Positions 15,401 through 22,635 of a stretch of DNA of 27,486 nt are shown in pieces (the first letter of the stretch is position 1; each line of letters opens with the position of its first letter). A model generated the notes under the pieces. It was not told where the DNA came from. It ran no database searches and saw only the letters and a program-made list of their open reading frames with translations. A program made the position numbers and the translations under genes. Source of the stretch: Clostridiaceae bacterium UBA4839 (lineage in GTDB: Bacteria > Bacillota > Clostridia > Clostridiales > Caloramatoraceae); contig DHEX01000049.1 in assembly GCA_002400085.1 (NCBI GenBank), positions 1 through 27,486 on the forward strand. The letters run 5' to 3'.

Positions 15401-18400
15401 GTATGATTATTATTATGTCAGGGTTGATGAGAAGGACAAGGACATTGCTGTAACTGCTCCTGTTTGGGTTGGAGATGCATCGCCAGCTGGTATTGGTAAA
15501 GTTGAGGTATCACAGGATCCTCAATATGTAAATGTTCCTGTTGATATTACAGCAACTTTATATAATAATACACAAGAGACAATAAATGATATAAAGGTTG
15601 AGTTTTATAAAAATGTAGTAAGTTCCGAAAATAAGATAGGAGAGCAAAGCATTTCATCTCTTGAACCTACAAAAGAAGCAATTGCAAAAATAAACTGGAC
15701 ACCTGGTGCGGCAGGAGAGTATAAGATTTATGTTCAAGCAACAATGAATGTTGCTGGCACCCAAAAGGTATTTACAAATAGCATAAGCTTTACAGCAGCA
15801 AATAAGGAAGATTTTAAGAAAGTAGTCATTGATGCAGCTCACAGCAATCAATATGTAAGCGGTGATTATAAAGGCAAAATGACTAACTTAAAAGAAATGC
15901 TTAAACAGGAAAAGACAATGATAGTTGAAAATACAAGTGAATTTAATTCAGAAGCTCTTGAAAATACAAGTATTCTTATAATAACTCCACCGCAAAGCAC
16001 TGATGATTCTAAAAATAATTTAACAAAGAAAAAATTTACTGATGATGAAATAAAGGCAATAAAAGATTATGCAGATAAAGGCGGCTCACTTATAATTACA
16101 TCAAGAGCAGATTACAAGGATGGCACGGGAGATTATCAAAGAGCTGTGCAGGGGAATAAAATACTTGAAGCAATTGGTTCTAATTTAAGATTTAATGATG
16201 ATGAAGTTGTAGACAATACTAAAAATGGAGGACAGCCATTTAGGTTATATTTTGATAATTATACTTCAACAAAATATAATTTAACTGAGGGAATCCCTGA
16301 TGGAGAACTATATAGCTTCTACAGCGGATGTTCTACAATATTAAAAGAAAATGCTGATGATAAAAATGTAGATATACTTGTTAAAGGGCATGAAACCACT
16401 GAAACATTAGATTCCGATAATAAAGGTGATAACACTCCTGTTAATAAGGGAGACGTTATTGCACTGGCAGCAGAAATTTTACCATCTGGTGGAAAAGTAG
16501 TTGTAGGCGGCACTACATTTTTCTCAGATTTTGAAACAGAAACTGGAGATAATGCATATTCAAATATTAAAATAACTGAAAGTATAATCAATTGGCTTGC
16601 ACCTAAAAAGGAAGCAGAGCTGAAAACAATAGCAGAAGTTAGAAAAGATGAAAACAATGATGGAATTCCTGATAATATGGGTAAAAACTATGCTATTGAT
16701 GGATATGTAACTTCTCAATCTGAGGCTGTTTCACCTAAGAATGCTTTCTTTGAAGTTATTTATGTTCAGGATGAAACTGGTGGAATTACTGTCTTTGGAG
16801 TATCTAAAACTCCACTTCCTATTGGAACTAAAGTTAGGATAGTAGGAACAGTTAGTCAGTATGAAAATGATTCACAAATAGCGTTAAAGGATGAAACAAA
16901 TGATGTAATTATTTTAGACAGTAATGTTAAACCTGTGGAGCCAAAGATAATGAGTACAAAAGACAGTATGCTTGAGAAAAATGAGGGATGGCTTGTTAAG
17001 GTTCAAGGAAAGGTAAAAAGAATTGATAATGAAAAAAACAGCTTATATATCGATGATGGAACAGGAGGGGCAAGAGTTTATCTTAATGGTTATATTTGGG
17101 ACGGAAAGGATGAATCTACAAAAGGAAAATGGAATAAATCCATTAATGTCGGAGATACTGTAAGTGCAGTTGGACTTGCATCTGAGGATATGGAGGGGCA
17201 CAGACTTAGAGTAAGAAATACTGCAGAAATTGTCAAAGTTACTGGAGGCGGAGGGGATATTCCATCAACTCCAGGAGAGGATATTCCACCAACTCCAACA
17301 GTAATAAATGTTGCTGGTGTTAAATTAAATAAGAATAATATAAGCCTTGAAGTAGGACAAACAGAAACACTTACAGCATCAGTTGAACCATCAAATGCAA
17401 CGAATACCAAAGTAAGATGGAACTCAAGTGATGGGAAAGTTGCATCAGTTTCAGATGGTAAAATTACAGCAATAAAGGCAGGAGAAGCTGTAATTACAGT
17501 AACAACGGAGGATGGTGAAAAAACTGACAGCTGCATAGTAAAGGTAAAGGAAAAGGAAACACCTCCATCAGGTAGCGGAGAAAATCCAAAAGAAGATGAC
17601 CATAAAAAGGATGAGGATAAGCCAAAGGATGGTGATAAGGAACAGCCAAAGGAATCAATTGTAGAAAATAAAGACAAGAAGGCAGTTGTATCCAATAAAG
17701 GAAATGACAAGGGCAGCAGTAAGAAGCAAAATATAAGCAGTGCAGCAAGTATATTAGTTAACGATCCAAATACAAAAAATAAAATCAAGGAACAAATAAA
17801 TGATAAAAGTATAAAAGAAATATTAGTAGATGCAAGTTCTGAATCAAGTATTGATAAAGAAATATTTGAATCATTAAAAGGACAGGATAAAGATATTACT
17901 TTTATAGTAAAAGATGAGAAAACAAATATGGAATTCTCATGGACATTTAATGGTAAGGATATAAAAGATGATGCAGAATTAAAGAATATAGATTTATCAA
18001 TAAAAGATACTTCTTTAGACGTACTAAATGAAATAAAGCAATTTAGTGAAGATGCTGTAGTATTTACACTTAGCGATAATGATACGCTGCCTGCTTCTGC
18101 AAAACTTAAGATTAAACTTCCTGAAACATTAAAGAATGAAAAAACATTATATTTCTACTATTTTAATGCTAAGGATAAAAAATTTGAAGAGGAGCAAAAA
18201 GTTGATGTTGTTGATGGGTGTATTGATGCTGTTATAAACCACTGCAGTGATTATGTAATTTCAAAAACAGAAATTAAAAATAAAGAAAACAATGATAAAA
18301 AGGATGAAACAAGTACTGAAAATACGAAAAAAGTAGTATCAGAAAAAACTGAAGAAAAACCATCAAGCAATGCAAAAACAACTGTAATAATTATAATAGT

Positions 18401-18455
18401 TATTGCGGCAGCTGCAACAGTTATATATGCTGTTATTAAGAAAAAAAATAAATAA
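12423..18455 (+). CDS. Giant surface protein: lamin-tail, Ig-like, OB-fold and PHP (CehA/McbA) domains
   Basis: A 2010-aa exported protein. Signal peptide 1-34 (AEA cleavage site); lamin-tail-like domain about 39-150 (TEIVP...YEFIEIYN); bacterial Ig (Big_2) about 204-285; OB-fold nucleic-acid-binding-like domain about 290-395; two Ig-like modules about 473-670; PHP metallohydrolase of CehA/McbA type about 675-960 with ligands H682, H684, H715, E769, H819, D882 and H884; CARDB-like module from about 1021; an alpha/beta GATase/DUF4350-like module about 1132-1395; two further OB folds about 1400-1605; second Big_2 about 1627-1710; a Lys/Asp/Pro-rich linker; a final beta-rich domain; and a membrane helix about 1986-2004 ending in KKKNK. 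There is no LPxTG, so it is anchored by the C-terminal helix. An outward-facing phosphoesterase or nuclease-like enzyme is inferred; the substrate is unknown. It has its own strong promoter and a terminator-like hairpin. Confidence 0.88.
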   Translation: MKGRKKNQVLSWIMIFTLLLSSFASLGGLNAAEAAEKIPDILITEIVPKHQGGDDPYEFIEIYNTTNKDINLNGYSFWDNSPAKFDGDKILPAKGVMVVNTFGTSVDDFNKEYNTTLTDNEYYAFSKKSLLGNKGKELDLKDSASTKIVSASYTGGDVQDGKSIIFKCPSSGTTMEKIANGQDPTPGIVLDGQLIDDTPQQPIPLTGLLIDETLKLEVDKSEKLNLVYEPSDTTEKEVKWESSDTDIAEVLQDGTVTGKTVGNAVITVTSTTNDAIKAECNVAVKEEEPVQAETISDVRKEKEGTEVEVQGVVTYNDRNQTVYIQDSTAGIALSNHSVGDIDDFKSLKPGNEVKVKGKLGNFHKLLQVTISEKVTIINENAGMPQPKVVTIAEANTGNYESQLIKIEKAVIDIENKKLTQGEDKLDIFFIPAGINVKTGDLVDTTAVIGRYDNTIQIYGGSAVFTKAEEIDTEKPVITHDPVLKGNISENLKISATITDNKEVKLAKVYYRVKGQTEFKSVDMTNSETIYTGVIPKEELSKEGMEYYIEASDGSNNISRVPDDISKPYFIEISDEDKSAPIVKNLNPKDGSSTGNNFKPEISAEYEDISGIDANSVKLYLDEKLMKAEITESKVKYIPDSDLAKGNHLVKIEVSDKKGNKGEYTWSFSVGQEEYNHYYGQIHSHTNYSDGTGTPDEAYAYAKDNAKADFFAVTDHSNWFDNDKQGRFFIDNDPAKGENDCPTSEKWTKLHQIADKYNEEGKFAAIAGFEMTWSGSTGGWGHINTFNTKGFETRSNSDVDLKTYYDKISKLPNSISQLNHPGKTFGDFADFGFYSKAADKVVDLVEVGNGEGPVRGSGYFPSYEYYTRALDKGWHLAPTNNQDNHKGKWVNANTARTVMLAQNLTRDNIYDSMRNMRVYSTEDENMKINYTVNGKPMGSFLNNPDKLDFVIDINDPDPDDRIGKVSIIVNGGAVIDSKDFDKNSAHWEFSLDPQYDYYYVRVDEKDKDIAVTAPVWVGDASPAGIGKVEVSQDPQYVNVPVDITATLYNNTQETINDIKVEFYKNVVSSENKIGEQSISSLEPTKEAIAKINWTPGAAGEYKIYVQATMNVAGTQKVFTNSISFTAANKEDFKKVVIDAAHSNQYVSGDYKGKMTNLKEMLKQEKTMIVENTSEFNSEALENTSILIITPPQSTDDSKNNLTKKKFTDDEIKAIKDYADKGGSLIITSRADYKDGTGDYQRAVQGNKILEAIGSNLRFNDDEVVDNTKNGGQPFRLYFDNYTSTKYNLTEGIPDGELYSFYSGCSTILKENADDKNVDILVKGHETTETLDSDNKGDNTPVNKGDVIALAAEILPSGGKVVVGGTTFFSDFETETGDNAYSNIKITESIINWLAPKKEAELKTIAEVRKDENNDGIPDNMGKNYAIDGYVTSQSEAVSPKNAFFEVIYVQDETGGITVFGVSKTPLPIGTKVRIVGTVSQYENDSQIALKDETNDVIILDSNVKPVEPKIMSTKDSMLEKNEGWLVKVQGKVKRIDNEKNSLYIDDGTGGARVYLNGYIWDGKDESTKGKWNKSINVGDTVSAVGLASEDMEGHRLRVRNTAEIVKVTGGGGDIPSTPGEDIPPTPTVINVAGVKLNKNNISLEVGQTETLTASVEPSNATNTKVRWNSSDGKVASVSDGKITAIKAGEAVITVTTEDGEKTDSCIVKVKEKETPPSGSGENPKEDDHKKDEDKPKDGDKEQPKESIVENKDKKAVVSNKGNDKGSSKKQNISSAASILVNDPNTKNKIKEQINDKSIKEILVDASSESSIDKEIFESLKGQDKDITFIVKDEKTNMEFSWTFNGKDIKDDAELKNIDLSIKDTSLDVLNEIKQFSEDAVVFTLSDNDTLPASAKLKIKLPETLKNEKTLYFYYFNAKDKKFEEEQKVDVVDGCIDAVINHCSDYVISKTEIKNKENNDKKDETSTENTKKVVSEKTEEKPSSNAKTTVIIIIVIAAAATVIYAVIKKKNK

Positions 18456-18461
18456 CTTATT

Positions 18462-18491
18462 AAAGGCTTAAGGGATTTCCCTTAAGTCTTT
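18462..18491 (+). terminator. Terminator-like hairpin after surface protein gene
   Basis: AAAGGCTTAAGGGA (18462-18475) and TCCCTTAAGTCTTT (18478-18491) pair along 14 positions with one G-U. The U tract is only TCTTT, so some read-through into the next gene 30 bases on is possible. Confidence 0.7.
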
Positions 18492-18520
18492 AAAATATTA
18501 ATTAACAGGGAGATAAAAAT

Positions 18521-19651
18521 ATGAATCGAAAAAAGGAGATAATTAAATCCTTAACGCTGATTGCAGTTTCAATATTTATTATATTAGTATCAAATAAAAT
18601 ATTTGAAATTAATATAAATGGCGGTAAAAATAAAGAGGACTTTGAATATCCAAAGGCAAAAGTTTTGAAAGTTAATAAGGAAATGCTTACCCCTGATCCT
18701 AATTTTAAAAATATCAAATTGGGTTACCAAGATATAGAGATTGAAATATTAGATGGAAAATATAAAAATCAAAAGTTTAATATAAGAAATTCAGTTAGCC
18801 GAATGTATAATATAAGGGTAAAAGAAGGAATGACTGTAATTGCAGGTATTTATACTAAAGATGGTGAGATAAGTGATACAGCTATATATAGCTATAGAAG
18901 GGGAAATGTTTTATTAATTCTTATTTTGATTTTATTTGCGGTTATGATAGCTGTTGGAAATGTAAAAGGATTAAAGTCATTTAGCATGATATTTTTTGAT
19001 GCTGTCATGATATTATATCTTACTGTACCTCTTGCATACAAAGGTTTAAACCCTATATTATCTTCCATATTAACAGCAATAACAATTGCAGTATTAAATA
19101 TGTTCATGATTAATGGCAAAGGTAAAAAAACTAATGCTGCAATAATTAGCACTGTTATTGCTGTAGCTATTTCAGCCATGCTTAGTTATCTATTTGGTCT
19201 TATTACACATCTTTCAGGTATAACTATGGATAAGGCAGAAAATATTATGTATATAGCTGAGAATACAAAAATGAATATAAGTGGATTTATATTTATGATT
19301 GTAGTTATAACATACCTTGGTATTATAATGGATGTGGTACAGTTTACATTAACATCAATATTTAATGAATACAATCATGGAAATCATGATGAGAAAAATC
19401 TTTTTTCAATAGGAATGGATTCAGGCAAAACAGTATTCGAAACTAAAATCAGTACACTAATTTTTGGATTTTTGGGCTTTTCTTTTATTGATATTATATC
19501 AATGAGAGCAGTAGATTTGCAATTTAACCAATTAATTAATATGGATATAATAGGAACATCATTAATTCAATTAATTTGTGGATGTATAGGAATTATCATT
19601 GCAGTGCCAATTACTTCTTGGGTATCAGTAAAGATATTAAAAAATAATTAG
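18521..19651 (+). CDS. YibE/F family multi-pass membrane protein
   Basis: A 376-aa integral membrane protein of the YibE/F family. One N-terminal helix (about 10-28) is followed by an outer soluble domain (about 30-125: KAKVLKVNKEML, then an OB-like IEILDGKYKNQKFNI). About seven hydrophobic helices follow, from RRGNVLLILILILFAVMIAV to the C-terminal VPITSWVSVKILK. The family signature MDSGKTVFETKISTLIFGFLG is split around residues 305-325. Function in the family is not established; a role in solute export or envelope homeostasis is sometimes proposed. ATG 18521 has SD GGGAGA. It lies 65 bases after the surface protein gene and could be partly cotranscribed through the weak terminator. After it comes the repeat-rich spacer 19652-19942. 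Confidence 0.85.
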   Translation: MNRKKEIIKSLTLIAVSIFIILVSNKIFEININGGKNKEDFEYPKAKVLKVNKEMLTPDPNFKNIKLGYQDIEIEILDGKYKNQKFNIRNSVSRMYNIRVKEGMTVIAGIYTKDGEISDTAIYSYRRGNVLLILILILFAVMIAVGNVKGLKSFSMIFFDAVMILYLTVPLAYKGLNPILSSILTAITIAVLNMFMINGKGKKTNAAIISTVIAVAISAMLSYLFGLITHLSGITMDKAENIMYIAENTKMNISGFIFMIVVITYLGIIMDVVQFTLTSIFNEYNHGNHDEKNLFSIGMDSGKTVFETKISTLIFGFLGFSFIDIISMRAVDLQFNQLINMDIIGTSLIQLICGCIGIIIAVPITSWVSVKILKNN

Positions 19652-19732
19652 ATTTTATTATAATATGACCGTTATGATAAGAAAAATATATTACATTCAC
19701 TTTTCTGTTCATGTTCATAAGGAAACCCTTAG

Positions 19733-19885
19733 GTAAAAAGTACCAGGCAAGCTGTAGGGAACGGTCTTGACCATTTCGCCCTCCTAAGTTCTGATCATCG
19801 CGCGGAGGAACGGTCAAGACCGCTCCCTACTTTTGTCTGCTATCCGCAGCCGTTAAGATATTTACGGATGGTAGCCATCGGATAA
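19733..19885 (+). repeat. Composite repeat copy D with 77-nt GC-rich palindrome
   Basis: The left part AAAAAGTACCAGGCAAGCT resembles 12216 and 6233. A large palindrome follows: left arm 19754-19772 and right arm 19812-19830 match over 18 of 19 positions (core CGGTCTTGACC), with an inner CCTCC/GGAGG stem (19780-19784 / 19804-19808) and an asymmetric loop with TGATCA. Then come CCGT/ACGG and GATGG-TAG-CCATC hairpins. Its end (TTACGGAT...CGGATAA, 19862-19885) matches 22593-22616 at 19 of 24 positions. The palindrome is clearly more GC-rich than its surroundings. It looks like a REP- or MITE-type element; no transposase is present. Confidence 0.7.
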
Positions 19886-19942
19886 ATGGAAGGTGTTATA
19901 GGGATAATATATAGTAGTTTAATTAAGAAGAGGAAGATAGTT

Positions 19943-22039
19943 ATGAAAAAGTTTTGCAGCTATTTAATAGTAATGATGATGGTTTTATTTTTTGCTTTTA
20001 TTGGCAGCACTAAAACAGTTTATGCTGAAGAAAAATTGAAGTTTAAAAACTTTAAGTATAATACAGATAAAAAATTAAGTGGAGTATACAGTGAAGATAT
20101 ATTTTCATTTAATTTGGATGAAAGTGTAAATGCTAAGGAAGCTTATTTAAATCTTATTTGTACCCAAAGTGATATTATAGATAAAAGCAATTCTTCATTA
20201 ACAGTATTATTAAATGGCAATCCTGTTTTTTCAATGAAGCTTGATAAAATTAAAAATTACAAGAGCAATATAAAGGTAAAATTGCCAATCGAAAATATAG
20301 TTTATGGCTGTAATGAGGTTAAAATCAGCATTTATAGTAGAATTTCTGACAATATATTTAATGATGATATAAATAGCGGGAACTGGTTTTTAATTCATGG
20401 CGAATCCTTTATACATATTGATTTTGAAGAAAAAAAGACTTCGTTTAATATTAATAATTTTCCTAATCCATTTTTAAAGTGGGACAGTGAGTCTTTAAAA
20501 AGTATTATAATGATTCCTGATAAATTTAAAAAAAGTGAAGTCTCGGCAGCTATGATTTTAGCTTCTAACTTTGGTTCTATAAAAAAATATGAAAATATAA
20601 GCTTAAAGGTATGTACGGAAAGTGATGAGGGGAAAAACAATGGGGATATAATATATATTGGGAGGTTAGATGATAGTCCAAAGGAAATATTAGGTTTTTT
20701 AAATGAATATGAAATTAAAGAATTAGGTGAAACTGCAGTAATAAAAAGTGGAAGATCACCCTACAATGAAAATAAAAGTATTATGATTATAATATCAAAT
20801 GATGATGAGTGCTTAATTAAGGCAGTTAGGCTTCTTGCAAACAAGGATTTATTAAGACAGGTTAATTCCTCTTCATACATTGTTAGTAAGAATATGAACG
20901 TAGACAGCAAAGGGGTAAAAAAAGAGGATATAGTAACATTAAAAGATTTTGGCTATAGCAGTATAACTCTTAAAGGGATGTTAAAGCAGCAAGCAAACTT
21001 TAGTATATCCAATGCAAAAAATAAAAACATAAGTGAAAATGCAATGATTGCAGTAAAATGCAGATATTCAAAAAATATTGATTTTGAGAAATCTATTATG
21101 ACAGTTTACATAAATGATATTCCAATAGGAAGCAAAAAACTTTCTTTGACCTTAGCTGATAATGATATTTTTGAGGCAGCTATACCAAAAGAAGTTAGAA
21201 ATATGGGGTATTATGAAATAAGGGTGGTTTTTGATATAAATGTTAAAGACGGATATTATACAATAAAGCCTGAACAAACACCTTGGGTATATATATTAAA
21301 TGACTCTTATTTATATCTTCCTTATACCAATACTAAGGATTTAGTTTTTGAAAACTATACAAATCCTTTCGTTGTAAACAATGAATTTAATAAATTAACA
21401 TTGGTTTTATCAGATAATCCAAATTCAGAAGAATTATCCTGTGCAGCAAACATTATGGCTTATCTCGGGCATGACATACTTGCAAATACCGGAAAAGTTA
21501 ATGCTGTAAAAAGCAGTGAATTTAATAAGGATTATTATAATGATAATTTAATTGTAATTGGGACTCCTTATTCTAACAAAATTATAAGGGAAATGAATAA
21601 ATACTTTTATATAAAGTATAATAATACTTTTAGCAGCTTTGTATCAAATGATAAGGTAAAGCTTTTAGATGGTAAAAGCACGGCTTCATCAATACAGCTT
21701 TTGGACTCTCCCTATAGCAGGGAAAATAAAGTTTTAGCTTTAACATCAGCTTATGAAAGTGATTTAATTTTGGGCAGTAAATATATTAGTGATTTAAATT
21801 ATGTAAATAAATTAAAAGGCAATGCTGTGATAGTTGATGGTTTGGGAAATATTGCATATGAGTATTTTGGATATAAGTATAAATTAAATGACAACTTAAA
21901 GGATATTCCGCTTCAAAAGAGAATACGTTTAAGCCTTAAAACAAGGTATTTAATTGTTTTTCTAACTTTTACAGTATCAATAATAATTATTGTATTTTAT
22001 GTTATAATAAAAAAATATAAAAAGAATAACTTAATATGA
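19943..22039 (+). CDS. BcsB-like exopolysaccharide synthase accessory protein
   Basis: A 698-aa exported protein resembling BcsB, the extracytoplasmic partner of cellulose synthase BcsA. Visible: signal peptide (residues 1-27, VYA cleavage site); jelly-roll-like carbohydrate-binding segments (LTVLLNGNPVFSMKL, IPIGSKKLSLTL) alternating with alpha/beta flavodoxin-like segments (DIIYIGRLDDSPKEI, LIVIGTPYSNKII), the alternating pattern of BcsB; and one C-terminal membrane helix (about 672-692) with a basic KKYKKN tail. ATG 19943 has SD GAGGAAG; an in-frame ATG at 19886 lacks one. No glycosyltransferase, GGDEF or PilZ gene is adjacent, so this copy is an orphan or pairs with a distant synthase. 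It is followed by hairpins and the VanZ-like gene 75 bases downstream. Confidence 0.8.
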   Translation: MKKFCSYLIVMMMVLFFAFIGSTKTVYAEEKLKFKNFKYNTDKKLSGVYSEDIFSFNLDESVNAKEAYLNLICTQSDIIDKSNSSLTVLLNGNPVFSMKLDKIKNYKSNIKVKLPIENIVYGCNEVKISIYSRISDNIFNDDINSGNWFLIHGESFIHIDFEEKKTSFNINNFPNPFLKWDSESLKSIIMIPDKFKKSEVSAAMILASNFGSIKKYENISLKVCTESDEGKNNGDIIYIGRLDDSPKEILGFLNEYEIKELGETAVIKSGRSPYNENKSIMIIISNDDECLIKAVRLLANKDLLRQVNSSSYIVSKNMNVDSKGVKKEDIVTLKDFGYSSITLKGMLKQQANFSISNAKNKNISENAMIAVKCRYSKNIDFEKSIMTVYINDIPIGSKKLSLTLADNDIFEAAIPKEVRNMGYYEIRVVFDINVKDGYYTIKPEQTPWVYILNDSYLYLPYTNTKDLVFENYTNPFVVNNEFNKLTLVLSDNPNSEELSCAANIMAYLGHDILANTGKVNAVKSSEFNKDYYNDNLIVIGTPYSNKIIREMNKYFYIKYNNTFSSFVSNDKVKLLDGKSTASSIQLLDSPYSRENKVLALTSAYESDLILGSKYISDLNYVNKLKGNAVIVDGLGNIAYEYFGYKYKLNDNLKDIPLQKRIRLSLKTRYLIVFLTFTVSIIIIVFYVIIKKYKKNNLI

Positions 22040-22066
22040 AAAAAACATTAAATCCGTAAATTAGGA

Positions 22067-22098
22067 TTTCTTGGGAAATAACATTATTTCCCAAGAAA
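22067..22098 (+). promoter_or_regulatory. 13-bp hairpin just before the SD of VanZ-like gene
   Basis: TTTCTTGGGAAAT (22067-22079) / ATTTCCCAAGAAA (22086-22098) is a perfect stem with a 6-base loop, ending 3 bases before the SD. An alternative stem AAATCC (22051-22056) / GGATTT (22064-22069) overlaps its left foot, so the two are partly exclusive. No T run follows. It may end the BcsB-like message by stabilising its 3' end or tune the next start. Confidence 0.55.
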
Positions 22099-22114
22099 TA
22101 AGGGGGAAATAAAA

Positions 22115-22561
22115 ATTAAGAAAATAAAATATTTTATTCCAGCCTTTTTGTGGATGGGATTGATTTTCTTTTTTTCATCACAGAACGGGACAGCTTCTGA
22201 TAGTAATAGCTATTTTTTAATTAATCTTTTGGGAAAAATAGGAGTTAATATTTCTTCTTCAATGGGGATTAGTGTAGCAAATTTTATTGTAAGAAAAACT
22301 GCCCATGTAACCGAATATTTTATTCTTTTTATGCTTCTTTACTTTGGGTTTAAGAGGACATACTTAAAAAACATTATTATTTATCCAGCTATTATTACAA
22401 TACTATACTCTATTTCAGATGAGTTTCATCAGCTTTTTATTGAAGGAAGGAGCGGAAGAATAAAAGATGTGTTCATTGACAGCATTGGAGTTTTAATAGG
22501 GTTATTAATTATTGGAATAAAAAACAAAGTGAAAGAGCAAAAAACTTATCCAAGAGCATAG
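22115..22561 (+). CDS. VanZ-like membrane protein, probable ATT start
   Basis: A small integral membrane protein of the VanZ-like family (named after the teicoplanin-resistance protein; most members have no assigned role). The conserved pieces are FSSQNG, RKTAHVTEYFILF, and the signature SDEFHQLFIEGRSGRIKDV followed by FIDSIGVLIG; about four membrane helices. No ATG, GTG or TTG in frame has an SD. A TTG at 22148 or ATG at 22154 would cut off the normal N-terminus. ATT 22115 lies 8 bases after AGGGGG and gives KKIKYFIPAFLWMG, the usual family start, for 148 aa; a stop at 22079 closes the frame upstream. ATT initiation is therefore my preferred reading. A conservative annotation would begin at 22148 (137 aa). 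Confidence 0.78.
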   Translation: MKKIKYFIPAFLWMGLIFFFSSQNGTASDSNSYFLINLLGKIGVNISSSMGISVANFIVRKTAHVTEYFILFMLLYFGFKRTYLKNIIIYPAIITILYSISDEFHQLFIEGRSGRIKDVFIDSIGVLIGLLIIGIKNKVKEQKTYPRA

Positions 22562-22562
22562 C

Positions 22563-22617
22563 ATCCGAAGTACTCTGCGTTAGGCGTGGTATTACGGATA
22601 GTAATTATCAGATAATT
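22563..22617 (+). repeat. Composite repeat copy E
   Basis: The 74-base spacer between the VanZ-like gene and ogg begins with ATCCG and ends with a 24-base segment (22593-22616) that matches 19862-19885 at 19 of 24 positions. Shared landmarks are TTACGGAT, GTA, ATC and GATAA. The SD of ogg follows directly. Confidence 0.5.
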
Positions 22618-22635
22618 TAATAAGGGGGTTGTGAA

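Noticed and set aside
17090..17788. Long minus-strand open frame (232 codons) opposite the giant surface protein
   Set aside because: It is a shadow of the well-supported plus-strand gene; its composition is low-complexity (Ser/Phe/Pro rich) and it lacks an SD and recognisable domains.
19754..19830. CRISPR-like or tRNA-like structure in the GC-rich palindrome
   Set aside because: It is a single palindrome without regularly spaced direct repeats and does not fit a cloverleaf.
7042..22039. A complete c-di-GMP/cellulose system linking the HD-GYP and BcsB-like genes
   Set aside because: They are 12 kb apart with unrelated genes between, and no synthase, cyclase or PilZ gene is present.
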